64,000 nucleotides of DNA from an uncultured Gammaproteobacteria bacterium (GTDB taxonomy: Bacteria; Pseudomonadota; Gammaproteobacteria; Nitrosococcales; Methylophagaceae). Location of the stretch: contig CAJQOM010000003.1 of assembly GCA_905479985.1 (NCBI GenBank), positions 21,170 through 85,169 of the forward strand, given 5' to 3'. The notes beneath the pieces are model-generated. The model did not search any database, had not been told where the DNA came from, and was given only the letters and a program-made list of their open reading frames with translations. A program made the translations under genes and the position numbers. Shown here in pieces: positions 1 to 8,888 of this stretch. Each line of letters opens with the position of its first letter. Positions within the stretch are counted from its first letter, which is position 1.

Positions 1-374
1 AGGACGTCGGCACTGCCAGAACTACTGCTAATTGAACGGTTACCATGTTTGGCGACTTGGCCACCCGCTGCGGCGACAACAAATGCGGCGGCGGTTGACA
101 CATTAAAGGTGCTAGCGCCATCTCCGCCTGTGCCACAGGTGTCGACTAATGTTTGTGCTGAGATTTGTACCGGCGTAGCGAGTGAGCGCATGACGCTGGC
201 TGCCGAGGCAATCTCTGTCACTGTTTCGCCTTTCATTTGTAGCGCGACTAAAAATCCGGCTATTTGGGCTGGCGTGGCCTCACCTGTCATGATTTGTTGC
301 ATGACGGCGGTCATTTGTTGATCGCTGAGGTCTTGTTGTTCTATTAAGACTTTAAGGGCTTGTTGGATATCCAT
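1..374 (-). CDS. trpD: Anthranilate phosphoribosyltransferase, 5' part only
   Basis: This is the N-terminal about 124 residues of TrpD; the rest lies beyond the left edge of the window. TrpD transfers the phosphoribosyl group of PRPP to anthranilate, the second committed step of tryptophan synthesis, in the cytoplasm. The start [14 protein letters not shown] and the glycine-rich PRPP loop (GTGGDGAST, preceded by DTC) are visible on the minus strand. A following KHGNRS-like segment is also typical of the family. The ATG is 11 bp after the trpG stop, so it is the last visible gene of the rpe-trpE-trpG-trpD transcription unit. The only incompleteness is the window edge. A distant paralogue (TrpD2/YbiB type) lies at 47633-48682. 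Confidence 0.95.
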   Translation of the reverse strand, partial: MDIQQALKVLIEQQDLSDQQMTAVMQQIMTGEATPAQIAGFLVALQMKGETVTEIASAASVMRSLATPVQISAQTLVDTCGTGGDGASTFNVSTAAAFVVAAAGGQVAKHGNRSISSSSGSADV

Positions 375-385
375 GGCACGCTCGG

Positions 386-964
386 TTAACGGTCAAGAAA
401 GTTCTTGAGCAAGGCATGGCCCTGTTCAGTCAGGATCGATTCAGGGTGAAACTGTACGCCTTCGATTGGCAAGGTTTTATGTTGGACGCCCATGATCTCA
501 TCGATGCTACCATCTTCATTTTGTGTCCAGGCTGTGACTTCAAAACAGTCGGGCAACGTGGCTTTTCTAATGACTAGTGAATGATAACGTGTTGCTTTAA
601 AAGGGTTTCTTAACCCACTGAAAATACTGTTGTTATTATGAAATACAGGAGAGGTTTTTCCATGCATTATCTCGTTAGCGTGAACGATCTCGCCGCCGAA
701 GGCTTGGCCGATAGATTGGTGCCCTAAGCACACACCAAGGATGGGTTTTTTGCCTGAAAAGTGCCGAATGACATCGAGTGATATACCGGCTTCATTCGGT
801 GTGCATGGGCCGGGAGAAATCACAATTTTATCTGGATTAAGGGCTTCAATTTCAGCGATGGTAATCTTGTCATTACGATGAACTTGCACATCAGCACCGA
901 GTTCACCGAAGTATTGAACGAGGTTGTAAGTGAAGGAATCGTAATTATCTATCATCAATAACAT
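386..964 (-). CDS. trpG: Anthranilate synthase glutamine amidotransferase component
   Basis: Class I glutamine amidotransferase subunit that supplies ammonia to TrpE for anthranilate synthesis. The start is placed at the ATG giving [14 protein letters not shown], the family's usual N-terminus. The open frame runs 23 codons further upstream, but that extension overlaps trpE and matches nothing typical. The protein is 192 residues, a normal length. The nucleophile elbow [15 protein letters not shown] carries the catalytic Cys, and the FHPES segment near the C-terminus carries the His and Glu of the triad. It lies 13 bp after trpE. The same protein may also serve PabB (amphibolic TrpG/PabA), which sequence alone cannot decide. 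Confidence 0.95.
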   Translation of the reverse strand: MLLMIDNYDSFTYNLVQYFGELGADVQVHRNDKITIAEIEALNPDKIVISPGPCTPNEAGISLDVIRHFSGKKPILGVCLGHQSIGQAFGGEIVHANEIMHGKTSPVFHNNNSIFSGLRNPFKATRYHSLVIRKATLPDCFEVTAWTQNEDGSIDEIMGVQHKTLPIEGVQFHPESILTEQGHALLKNFLDR

Positions 965-977
965 TGCGTGATGGCCA

Positions 978-2477
978 TTATTTGTGTTGGTGTTGATTGA
1001 GGTCAAGGCCGGCTTCTGCCATCGACACGGCACGGAATATAGCGCGTGCTTTATTCATGGTTTCTTGCCATTCCATTTCGGGCACAGAGTCGTAAACAAT
1101 GCCCGCGCCAGCTTGAATATGCAGGGTATTATCTTTGATGACGGCTGTACGAATCGCAATGGCGGTATCCATATTGCCAGACCAAGATAAATAACCGACT
1201 GCACCGGCATAAACACCCCGTTTGATCGGTTCCAATTCGTCAATAATTTCCATCGCCCTGACTTTGGCAGCGCCACTGACGGTACCGGCAGGGAAAGTCG
1301 CGCGTAATGCATCAATACAGGTCATATCGGGTATCACTTTACCCGTGACATTAGACACAATGTGCATTACGTGGGAATAACGTTCGATGATCATTTTGGC
1401 CGTCAGCTTAACGGTGCCTATTTGACTCACACGGCCAGCGTCGTTACGGCCTAAGTCGATGAGCATGAGATGTTCTGCCAGTTCTTTGGGGTCAGCTAAA
1501 AGCTCTTGTTCTAGCGCTTTGTCTTCTTCAACTGTTTTACCACGAGGTCGTGTGCCAGCAATGGGGCGAACGGTGACTTCATCTTCTTCCATCCGAACAA
1601 GGATTTCCGGTGATGAGCCAACGATATGGAAATCATCTAAATTGAGGTAATACATATAAGGCGACGGATTCAAGGTTCTTAATGAACGGTATAAATCCAT
1701 TGCTCTTGCAGAAAAAGGAACTGACAGTCGTTGTGACAAAACGACTTGCATGATGTCACCATCAGTAATGTACTGTTTGGCCTTTTCAACGGCATCAATA
1801 AACCCATCATGGGTAAAGCAAGAGACGAAATCAGACTCGTCGACGGTTTTGCTGATGTGTTGTGAGCCAAAGTTCGGTATTGCTGTACGTAGTCGTAGGG
1901 TTAATTCATCTAATGCTTGTTGTGCTGATTGATAAGCATTATTTGTGCTTGGATCAGCATGAACAATCAGGAATAGTCGGCCAGAGAGGTTGTCAAAGAC
2001 GATTAAATCATTTGAGACCATTAAGAGAATATCTGGGCAGGCTAAAGGGTCCGGGTTCGGGCTCTCACCGAGTCGTGGTTCTATATATCGTACGGTGTCA
2101 TAACCAAAATAACCGACAAGACCGCCATTAAAGCGTGGCAAATTGGCTAAATCAGGGACTTTGTATTGGTTTTTGTAGTTTTCTATCCATGACAAGGGAT
2201 CATTGCTGGTTGCTTGATCAATAATCTCATCTTGGTGAATCGTGATAATGTCTTGGCCTGTGACTTTAATAACAGTGTCACACGGTAGGCCAATGATTGA
2301 ATAACGGCCCCATTTTTCACCGCCATGGACAGATTCAAATAAATAAGAATAAGGTGCGTCGGCCAGTTTTAAATAGGTGCTCAGTGGTGTATCGAGATCG
2401 GCAAGAATTTCTCTGGCAACTGGAATACGGTTGTAACCTTGCTCGGCATATTGATCGAATTCAGCGCGCGTCATCAT
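978..2477 (-). CDS. trpE: Anthranilate synthase component I
   Basis: Chorismate-using large subunit of anthranilate synthase, partner of TrpG, cytoplasmic. It has 499 residues, normal for proteobacterial TrpE. An N-terminal feedback-binding region contains [16 protein letters not shown] (an LLES-type motif). The C-terminal chorismate-binding domain contains [37 protein letters not shown] and [16 protein letters not shown], all diagnostic. It lies 13 bp before trpG and directly after the gph remnant, in the rpe-gph-trpE order known from many gammaproteobacteria. The ATG at 2477 is followed by a second Met, and either could be used. No leader peptide or attenuator was recognised upstream; transcription probably comes from the rpe side. 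Confidence 0.97.
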   Translation of the reverse strand: MMTRAEFDQYAEQGYNRIPVAREILADLDTPLSTYLKLADAPYSYLFESVHGGEKWGRYSIIGLPCDTVIKVTGQDIITIHQDEIIDQATSNDPLSWIENYKNQYKVPDLANLPRFNGGLVGYFGYDTVRYIEPRLGESPNPDPLACPDILLMVSNDLIVFDNLSGRLFLIVHADPSTNNAYQSAQQALDELTLRLRTAIPNFGSQHISKTVDESDFVSCFTHDGFIDAVEKAKQYITDGDIMQVVLSQRLSVPFSARAMDLYRSLRTLNPSPYMYYLNLDDFHIVGSSPEILVRMEEDEVTVRPIAGTRPRGKTVEEDKALEQELLADPKELAEHLMLIDLGRNDAGRVSQIGTVKLTAKMIIERYSHVMHIVSNVTGKVIPDMTCIDALRATFPAGTVSGAAKVRAMEIIDELEPIKRGVYAGAVGYLSWSGNMDTAIAIRTAVIKDNTLHIQAGAGIVYDSVPEMEWQETMNKARAIFRAVSMAEAGLDLNQHQHK

Positions 2478-2482
2478 TGTGC

Positions 2483-2620
2483 TTACAATAACCCTGCTAA
2501 TTCGCCAAAGCTATCAATCACGCTATTTAGATTTGATGACTGAATATGACAATCAGGCACGCTATCATCTAGCGTGCCGTCAGAGTCAATCAGGATCATT
2601 TTGGATTTGTTTAACGCCAT
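2483..2620 (-). pseudogene. gph: Remnant of phosphoglycolate phosphatase, internally deleted to 45 codons
   Basis: A short open frame fills the space between rpe and trpE, where gph normally sits. It reads MALNKSKMILIDSDGTLDDS, then VPDCH, and ends with [12 protein letters not shown]. The first part matches HAD motif I of Gph (FDLDGTLVDSVPD in typical members), including both aspartates of DxDGT. The last 12 residues look like the usual Gph C-terminus (VIDS-x-x-EL-x-x-LL). Some 180 central residues, with motifs II-IV, are missing, yet the frame remains open from ATG to stop. It cannot be an active phosphatase. Seen: motif I joined to a C-terminal-like tail. Inferred: in-frame internal deletion. 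A functional gph may exist elsewhere; none is in this window. Confidence 0.72.
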
Positions 2621-2638
2621 TATTTAAACTTATTCGGT

Positions 2639-3331
2639 TTAAATTTTAGCTTGTGCTAATTCAGCGCGTAATGCGGCAATGATTGTTTGATAGTCATTGG
2701 CATCACTCGCTTGTGCTGCATTAAATACCGCTGAGCCAGCGACAAAAGTACGTGCACCTGCTTCTGCGATTTCACGGATGTTTTTCACATTGACACCGCC
2801 ATCGATTTCTAAATCAATGTCGTAGCCACTTTCGTCAATCATTTTACGTGCTTGACGTAGTCTATCTAGCGTATGCGGGATGAAAGACTGACCACCAAAA
2901 CCTGGGTTAACAGACATTAATAAGATGCGGTCTACTTTATCCATGACATGTTCAGCTAAAGATAAAGGCGTTGCTGGGTTGAAAACGAGACCTGTTTTGC
3001 AGCCTTCGTTTTTAACAAGCTGTAAGCTACGATCTATATGATCAGATGCTTCAGGGTGGAATGTGATAAAGCTAGCGCCAGCTTTAGCAAAATCAGGGAT
3101 AATGCGATCGACAGGTTTAACCATAAGGTGGACGTCGATTTCAGCTGTTACACCATGCTTGCGTAATGCTTCACACACTAGAGGACCAATGGTGAGGTTG
3201 GGAACATAGTGGTTATCCATGACGTCGAAGTGAACAATGTCAGCACCTGATGCAAGGACGTTATCGACTTCTTCGCCTAAGCGCGCAAAGTCAGCAGATA
3301 AGATGGACGGAGCAATTTGAAAATCAGCCAT
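2639..3331 (-). CDS. rpe: Ribulose-phosphate 3-epimerase
   Basis: Interconverts ribulose 5-phosphate and xylulose 5-phosphate in the pentose phosphate (or Calvin) pathway; soluble TIM-barrel metalloenzyme. It has 230 residues, a normal length. Family signatures are [16 protein letters not shown] at the start, [17 protein letters not shown] (metal and substrate ligands), [13 protein letters not shown] and the phosphate-binding EIDGGVN and FVAGSAVF segments. It is the first gene of the minus-strand unit leading into the gph remnant and trpEGD, with 18 bp separating it from the remnant. Its 5' end faces the divergent DUF3530 gene across about 150 bp, where promoters for both must lie. Confidence 0.97.
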   Translation of the reverse strand: MADFQIAPSILSADFARLGEEVDNVLASGADIVHFDVMDNHYVPNLTIGPLVCEALRKHGVTAEIDVHLMVKPVDRIIPDFAKAGASFITFHPEASDHIDRSLQLVKNEGCKTGLVFNPATPLSLAEHVMDKVDRILLMSVNPGFGGQSFIPHTLDRLRQARKMIDESGYDIDLEIDGGVNVKNIREIAEAGARTFVAGSAVFNAAQASDANDYQTIIAALRAELAQAKI

Positions 3332-3484
3332 AGTGATACTCTCTATAAAGTTATATTAATAGGTCTTGCTGTCAAAACAGCTTATTTTATCGTAGTTAGC
3401 GGGTTTTTTCAGCTTTTGTAAAATGGTATAGCTGATTATACTGCCCACTGTATTCAATTTCGTTTAGATTGAGAGAAGTGTATT

Positions 3485-4462
3485 TTGAAACAGATTTATG
3501 TTGTTTTTCTTTATTGTTTAGTGAGTTGGTCTGCTTTTGCGGCTGATGATATGACAGATATGGGCGATGAATCATCCATTGAAACGGGTGTTGTTGAGAT
3601 TGATGGCGCTGCTGAGACTGATTCAAAGTCCAGTATGATGCGTCAAATTAGTCCGGTGGCGGGCTATCAGGCTTTGTCGGTGGCGGGTCAAGATATTGAT
3701 GCGGCTTATCTCGAAGAAAGCTTGGGCGAACGCTATGGCGCTATCGTATTGTTCCATGATCAAGGCGAGGCTTTTGAAAGTAATGGTGTGATTACGCCGT
3801 TACGGCATCAACTGGCAGAGCATGGTTGGTCGACATTAACCTTAACCTTTGATTTGCCCTTTGAGCCCAATGTAATGCTATCTGCGTCATTAGATAAAGA
3901 AGCGATGTCAGCTGAGGGTGAGGAGACTGACGATGTTGACGCGTCTGATGAAGAAGCTGAAGCTGAAGCACAAGAGACAGAAGATGCGAGCGGTGACGTT
4001 AATGATGATGTCATTGATAACACAGCGATGAAAGCCGATTTGCCGCCAGTGCCTAATTTAGAACGAATTGAGGCGGCATTGGCGATGTTGCAAGCGAAAG
4101 GGATTAAGCAGGTGATATTTCTAGGTCATGGCAAAGGGGCTGAGGTGGCAATTGACATGTTAGATTCGCAAACCTTGCCTGTTGCGGGTTTAATTCTGGT
4201 TGGTTTGTCTGATGTGGACGTCGATGATGATTTTAAAGGCCTCGAAATTCCTGTGTTAGAAGTCTATGGTACACAAGATTTACCGGGTGTTGCGATGGCG
4301 ATTAAACAACGTAAAGCCAGTATGAAGCGGGTTGCTAAGCCTAATTATGCGGTACGACAAATTTTAGGGGCTAATCATGTATTTTATGGTTTAGAACCGA
4401 TGTTATTGATGACAGTACGTTCTTGGTTGAAAGCGACGTTTATTAAGCCTGGTAGAAAGTAG
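3485..4462 (+). CDS. DUF3530 family exported protein (alpha/beta-hydrolase-like)
   Basis: Exported protein of 325 residues related to the DUF3530 family, which has an alpha/beta-hydrolase-like fold but no assigned reaction. The start is a TTG preceded by GAGAGAAG at good spacing; no ATG fits as well. Residues 1-20 form a signal peptide ending AFA-A. An unusual acidic, low-complexity stretch (about residues 144-178, almost all E, D, A, S) interrupts the fold. The position of the nucleophile elbow reads GHGKG (residues 214-218), so the usual Ser of GxSxG is absent and hydrolase activity is doubtful. Its stop is immediately followed by the ATG of the next gene, implying translational coupling. 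Confidence 0.75.
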   Translation: MKQIYVVFLYCLVSWSAFAADDMTDMGDESSIETGVVEIDGAAETDSKSSMMRQISPVAGYQALSVAGQDIDAAYLEESLGERYGAIVLFHDQGEAFESNGVITPLRHQLAEHGWSTLTLTFDLPFEPNVMLSASLDKEAMSAEGEETDDVDASDEEAEAEAQETEDASGDVNDDVIDNTAMKADLPPVPNLERIEAALAMLQAKGIKQVIFLGHGKGAEVAIDMLDSQTLPVAGLILVGLSDVDVDDDFKGLEIPVLEVYGTQDLPGVAMAIKQRKASMKRVAKPNYAVRQILGANHVFYGLEPMLLMTVRSWLKATFIKPGRK

Positions 4463-5266
4463 ATGCGCTTGTATGATGGGTTAGTTGTTCATCAATCCCA
4501 GTCTGATGATGGTGTGATTGAGGTCGTGGATGATGGTGATATTCGCTCTTTACATTTTGGGACGTTTCCACGGCAAAGCTGTATGTCGATGGAAGTACCA
4601 CATACACTAACACTGACGTATACCGAAGCAATGATGGCGGCATTATTGCTCAATTCTAAGCCACAACGCATTTTGGTTGTGGGCCTAGGCGGTGGTTCGT
4701 TGGTAAAGTATTTACTCCATCATTTTCCTGAGTGTCAGATTGATGTGGTGGAATATCGGGAAGATGTGGTTAAGGTGGCGCATGGTTATTTTCAAGTACC
4801 TGAATATGACGATCGGTTGAACATTCATGTCGGTGATGGTTATTTATTCGTACAAGAACAGTTTTATAAAGATGACGTTGGCTACGATATGTTGTTAGTT
4901 GATGCTTATGATCATATTGGTATGGCGGCGAGTGTGGGTATTCAAGCTTTTTTTGATGCCTGTGCGGGGTTGTTGACGCCAAGTGGTGTGATGAGTATTA
5001 ATCTATGGGGTACTAATCGACCGATGTTTAAGCAATCGATGGCGCGGATTAATGACAGTTTTGAAGGACGAAGTCTCACCTTGCCGGTTGAAGATAAAGG
5101 GAATGTGATTTGTTTGGCCACTAAGCAGTTGGTCACGCAATCAAAGTTGAAACGGTTGAAGAGGTCAGTGGATGATTTGGAAGCACAATTTCAAATTAAT
5201 TTGCCAAAATCGTTATATGAATTAACGCGGCGTAATCGACCGATAATCGGTAAGCTGTTTTTTTAG
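4463..5266 (+). CDS. Spermidine synthase-like methyltransferase-fold protein
   Basis: A soluble 267-residue protein of the spermidine synthase (SpeE-like) superfamily. The Rossmann nucleotide-binding loop VVGLGGGSL lies at about residues 72-80, followed by DVVEYREDVV (acidic end of beta 2), GDGYLFV and LLVDAYDH, the usual order of SAM/dcSAM-binding motifs. It lacks the membrane segments of the long SpeE fusions. Many short gammaproteobacterial homologues are not proven aminopropyltransferases, so substrate and product are unassigned. The ATG abuts the stop of the DUF3530 gene, so the two are co-translated; an L,D-transpeptidase follows. Confidence 0.75.
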   Translation: MRLYDGLVVHQSQSDDGVIEVVDDGDIRSLHFGTFPRQSCMSMEVPHTLTLTYTEAMMAALLLNSKPQRILVVGLGGGSLVKYLLHHFPECQIDVVEYREDVVKVAHGYFQVPEYDDRLNIHVGDGYLFVQEQFYKDDVGYDMLLVDAYDHIGMAASVGIQAFFDACAGLLTPSGVMSINLWGTNRPMFKQSMARINDSFEGRSLTLPVEDKGNVICLATKQLVTQSKLKRLKRSVDDLEAQFQINLPKSLYELTRRNRPIIGKLFF

Positions 5267-5289
5267 TTTGTGGGTGCATTGAGTTGATA

Positions 5290-5853
5290 ATGAAACATAT
5301 TTTTTCTGTTCTGATGTTAGCTGTTTTGGCTTTGACGTCTGGTTATGTGTCTGCAAAAACGGACGAAATTTCGCTATTGTTATCGCGGTCGACGCATACC
5401 TTATATGTTAAAAAAGGCACGTTTATTTTAAAAAGTTATAAGGTTGCATTGGGTAGTGGCGGCCGTGCGGGTAAGTTGCGTGAAGGCGACGGCCGGACGC
5501 CGATGGGTAAGTATAAGATTATGCAGGTGCGTGATAGTGGCCGTTTTCATTTATTTATGCAGTTGAATTATCCGAGTATTCAAGATGCCAAGCAGGCTTA
5601 CATCAACAAATTAATCACACGTAATGAATACAGAACGGTATTAGATGCCCATATTTTTGGTCAATTACCACCGCAAAACTTGCCTTTAGGCGGCGCGATT
5701 GGGATTCATGGGATTGGTCTTGAAAATCAGGAAAAGTTGAAAATACATCAGAATATCGATTGGACAGAAGGATGTATCGCCTTGCGAAATGCCGAGGTGG
5801 AAGAGTTGAGTCAATATGTCTCGATCGGGACCGAAATCCATATCGTTGATTAA
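5290..5853 (+). CDS. L,D-transpeptidase (YkuD domain), exported
   Basis: Periplasmic YkuD-domain L,D-transpeptidase, 187 residues. The family makes 3-3 peptidoglycan cross-links or attaches proteins to peptidoglycan through a Cys nucleophile. The catalytic motif is complete: IHGIG (His about 140) followed by TEGCIALRN (Cys about 162). Residues 1-22 form a signal peptide (MKHIFSVLMLAVLALTSGYV-SA). The start is taken at the ATG at 5290 rather than the TTG two codons earlier; the Shine-Dalgarno sequence is weak for both. It is close to YafK/ErfK-type short enzymes without a LysM domain. It lies 23 bp after the SpeE-like gene and probably shares its transcript. Confidence 0.88.
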   Translation: MKHIFSVLMLAVLALTSGYVSAKTDEISLLLSRSTHTLYVKKGTFILKSYKVALGSGGRAGKLREGDGRTPMGKYKIMQVRDSGRFHLFMQLNYPSIQDAKQAYINKLITRNEYRTVLDAHIFGQLPPQNLPLGGAIGIHGIGLENQEKLKIHQNIDWTEGCIALRNAEVEELSQYVSIGTEIHIVD

Positions 5854-5936
5854 AGCGTTGATTCTTTATTAGGTCAATTTTGGGTTTGTTATAGAATAGC
5901 GGCTTTAAATGACAATAACGACAAAATTGAGCTTTT

Positions 5937-8117
5937 ATGCACGCTGCACCTGACCTTTTTTCTTACCGACAATACTGGGCACACCGTTTTGGTGTGGCTG
6001 AACAATTGCCGATCTCACGTGAAGAAATGGATGATCTTGGCTGGGATAGTTGTGACATTATCTTAGTCTCAGGCGATGCATATGTCGATCACCCTAGCTT
6101 TGGTATGGCATTAATTGGCCGACTGTTGGAATCGCAAGGTTTCCGAGTGGGTATTATCTCTCAGCCTGATTGGACCAATACCGACGATTTTAAACAGCTG
6201 GGCCAGCCGAATCTATTTTTTGGCGTCACGGGCGGCAATATGGATTCGATGGTCAATCGTTATACCTCGGATCGCCGTATTCGTCACAATGATGCTTACA
6301 CAGCCAGTGGCGAGGGCGGCAAGCGTCCAGACCGGTGTGTGGTGCCTTATAGCCAGCGCTGTCGTGAAGCCTATAAAGGTGTGCCGATTATTATTGGTGG
6401 CATTGAAGCGAGTCTTCGTCGTATTGCCCATTATGATTATTGGTCAGAAAAAGTCCGTCGAAGTGTCATTATGGATTCAAAAGCGGATTTATTGGTTTAT
6501 GGTAATGGCGAACGGCAAGTGGTTGAAATTGCCCATCGTTTGGCTAACAAAGAATCAGTAAAAGACTTAACGGATATTCGTGGTACTGCTTTCGTGATGA
6601 AGCATGGTCAGCGCGAAGGATGGTGGGAAAAAGATTCAACGAGTGTGGATACACCGGGCAAGTTAAACCCACCGATGGATCCATATGAGATGAAAACAGC
6701 AGAGAGCTGTGAAGACTCAAAACAAGCTGAAGCTGGATCTGGATCTGGCAAAAGAGAAGATGGTGCACAAGTGATTCAAATTCATTTCAAGCGTGCTGAA
6801 ATGAAAGACAAGTCACATACTGTTGTGCGTTTGCCGCCTTATGGTGAAGTGAAAGCTGACAGGGTGTTGTATGCCCATACCTCTCGGATATTACATTTAG
6901 AAACTAATCCGGGTAATGCCTTGGCGTTGGTGCAACAACATGGCGAGCGGGATGTGTGGTTAAACCCACCGCCGATACCATTAACAACACCTGAAATGGA
7001 TGGTGTCTTTGATTTATCTTATAGTCGTGTACCGCATAAATCATACGGCGATCAAAATATTCCCGCTTATGAAATGATCCGGTTTTCGGTCAATATTATG
7101 CGCGGTTGCTTCGGTGGCTGTACTTTCTGTTCGATTACCGAGCATGAAGGCCGAATTATTCAAAATCGATCAGAAGATTCGATCATCAAAGAAGTCGAAG
7201 CGATTCGGGATACCACGCCCGGCTTTACCGGTGTTATTTCCGACTTAGGTGGTCCAACAGCGAATATGTATCGCTTGGCCTGTAAAAGTGAAGTGATTGA
7301 AGCCAGTTGTCGCCGTTTATCATGTGTTTACCCAAGTATTTGTAAAAATTTAAATACCGACCATACGCCATTGATTAATCTCTATCGTCGGGCACGTGCT
7401 TTGCCGGGTATTAAGAAAATTTTGATTGCATCAGGTTTGCGTTATGACTTGGCCGTGTTATCACCTGAGTATGTCAAAGAGCTGGTGACACATCATGTTG
7501 GTGGCTACTTAAAAATTGCGCCGGAACATACCGAAGAAGGCCCGCTAGATCAAATGATGAAACCGGGTATTGGTACTTATGACAAGTTCAAAGCCATGTT
7601 TGAGAAGTATTCTAAGGCGGCCGGTAAAGAACAATATTTAATTCCGTACTTTATTGCTGCCCATCCGGGGACGACGGATAAAGATATGATGAACTTGGCG
7701 CTCTGGCTTAAACGTAATGACTTTAAAGCAGACCAGGTGCAAGCTTATCTGCCATCACCGATGTCAGCGGCTGCGGCAATGTATCACTCTGGCAAAGATA
7801 CGTTGAAAAAAGTGAAGCGTAATGGCGGTGATATTGTGGTGCCAAAAGGCATTAAAGTTCGCCGTTTGCATAAAGCCTTTTTACGTTATCACGATCCGGA
7901 AAATTGGCCGATGTTACGTGAAGCGTTAGCCAAAATGGGTCGGGCTGATTTAATTGGTAACGGTAAAAAACATTTGATTCCAACTTGGCAACCAGCGGGG
8001 ACTGGTGGGCAAGGAGAAGGTCGACGCGTTAGTGCTAAATCGGAGCAGGCGAAAGCACAGAGAATTCGGACGCAGCATGTGCGGGGTGGGAAGTTGACTC
8101 GGCGTCGGCAGAGGTAG
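5937..8117 (+). CDS. ygiQ: YgiQ family radical SAM protein
   Basis: Large radical-SAM enzyme of the YgiQ (UPF0313) family, 726 residues. The reaction has not been settled for the family. The N-terminal domain contains the conserved [20 protein letters not shown] and [16 protein letters not shown]. The radical-SAM cluster motif CFGGCTFC is at Cys391, Cys395 and Cys398, inside [20 protein letters not shown]. Later family blocks include LKIAPEHTE and [13 protein letters not shown] low-complexity Ser/Gly/Glu-rich insert (about residues 258-280) interrupts the region between domains. The C-terminus is Arg-rich. It stands 83 bp from the transpeptidase gene, probably with its own promoter (TATAGAAT at 5890-5897 is a plausible -10). 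Confidence 0.93.
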   Translation: MHAAPDLFSYRQYWAHRFGVAEQLPISREEMDDLGWDSCDIILVSGDAYVDHPSFGMALIGRLLESQGFRVGIISQPDWTNTDDFKQLGQPNLFFGVTGGNMDSMVNRYTSDRRIRHNDAYTASGEGGKRPDRCVVPYSQRCREAYKGVPIIIGGIEASLRRIAHYDYWSEKVRRSVIMDSKADLLVYGNGERQVVEIAHRLANKESVKDLTDIRGTAFVMKHGQREGWWEKDSTSVDTPGKLNPPMDPYEMKTAESCEDSKQAEAGSGSGKREDGAQVIQIHFKRAEMKDKSHTVVRLPPYGEVKADRVLYAHTSRILHLETNPGNALALVQQHGERDVWLNPPPIPLTTPEMDGVFDLSYSRVPHKSYGDQNIPAYEMIRFSVNIMRGCFGGCTFCSITEHEGRIIQNRSEDSIIKEVEAIRDTTPGFTGVISDLGGPTANMYRLACKSEVIEASCRRLSCVYPSICKNLNTDHTPLINLYRRARALPGIKKILIASGLRYDLAVLSPEYVKELVTHHVGGYLKIAPEHTEEGPLDQMMKPGIGTYDKFKAMFEKYSKAAGKEQYLIPYFIAAHPGTTDKDMMNLALWLKRNDFKADQVQAYLPSPMSAAAAMYHSGKDTLKKVKRNGGDIVVPKGIKVRRLHKAFLRYHDPENWPMLREALAKMGRADLIGNGKKHLIPTWQPAGTGGQGEGRRVSAKSEQAKAQRIRTQHVRGGKLTRRRQR

Positions 8118-8187
8118 TCATTCCCGAGCTGTTGCTTATTCGGTTCTCAAATACCGGGGAATTAAGCTTATGTTGACCTAGTTTAGT

Positions 8188-8682
8188 TTATAAATCTGCT
8201 GGGCAAGTTGCTGATTTCCATTCGCCGATGGTGCGTATATTAGTGGCGCCCATTCCGACGATATTACTAACAGCACTGGATTCGTGATACTTGGATGTGA
8301 TGACTTTGGTATGAATGGTGGTGATGTTACCTGCACAGTTGAGTTCACCGATGAATTCTTTGTTGTTGCTCTTTGTGACGTTAAATTTGCATTGTTGTTG
8401 ATCGCCGAATGCTTCTCGCATTTGTTTGTCCATATCTTTAAGTGTGTCTTCGGTGATGCATTGTTTGACAACAGGCTGTTTCATTTGGCTTTCCATCATG
8501 GCATGCATTTGAGCTCGTTGTGCTTCAGGCACACTGGCTAACATTTGCTTAATCATGTCACTTTCTTCTATTTCTGTGGTCGTTTCCCAATAGCCTAGTG
8601 CCATATCAAGTGGGACAATTGTTTGTGCAGCATTGGCAAAAAAAGCGGTGAGTAGGAGGCTGATGAATGCGGTGAATTTCAT
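8188..8682 (-). CDS. DUF3617 domain exported protein
   Basis: Small exported protein of 164 residues. The signal peptide MKFTAFISLLLTAFFANA-A is followed by a DUF3617-type domain: a GYWETTTEIE opening strand, a Met/Gln-rich helix, the Cys pair QCITEDTL and QQCKFN, and a C-terminal strand region with TIHTKVITSKY. The family is periplasmic and of unknown role. It is a single-gene unit on the minus strand between ygiQ and the DUF1631 gene. About 200 bp upstream contain no other gene. No catalytic residues are apparent, so no reaction is proposed. Confidence 0.8.
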   Translation of the reverse strand: MKFTAFISLLLTAFFANAAQTIVPLDMALGYWETTTEIEESDMIKQMLASVPEAQRAQMHAMMESQMKQPVVKQCITEDTLKDMDKQMREAFGDQQQCKFNVTKSNNKEFIGELNCAGNITTIHTKVITSKYHESSAVSNIVGMGATNIRTIGEWKSATCPADL

Positions 8683-8888
8683 TGTAAGGCCAATATTTAA
8701 GGAAGTGATGCTGCTGAGTATATTAAGCTTACGGCGTTAGCGCAAACCTGAGCAGATGGTTAATATATGCGGTGACAGAAAGCTATTTTATGCTATTAAC
8801 CATGGTAGCCAGCTTGATTGTAGCGCTGAATTCTATCATTTTGGATTTTAGAATAAACTCAAGTTATTTAAGTTTCTAGGGCCTTAAA

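Noticed and set aside
49..321. 90-residue plus-strand frame at the left edge
   Set aside because: It lies opposite trpD, whose PRPP loop and N-terminus are clear on the minus strand.
6115..6561. 148-residue open frame inside ygiQ, same strand, different frame
   Set aside because: It lies entirely within ygiQ, whose product matches its family along the length, and has no ribosome-binding site or family signature of its own.
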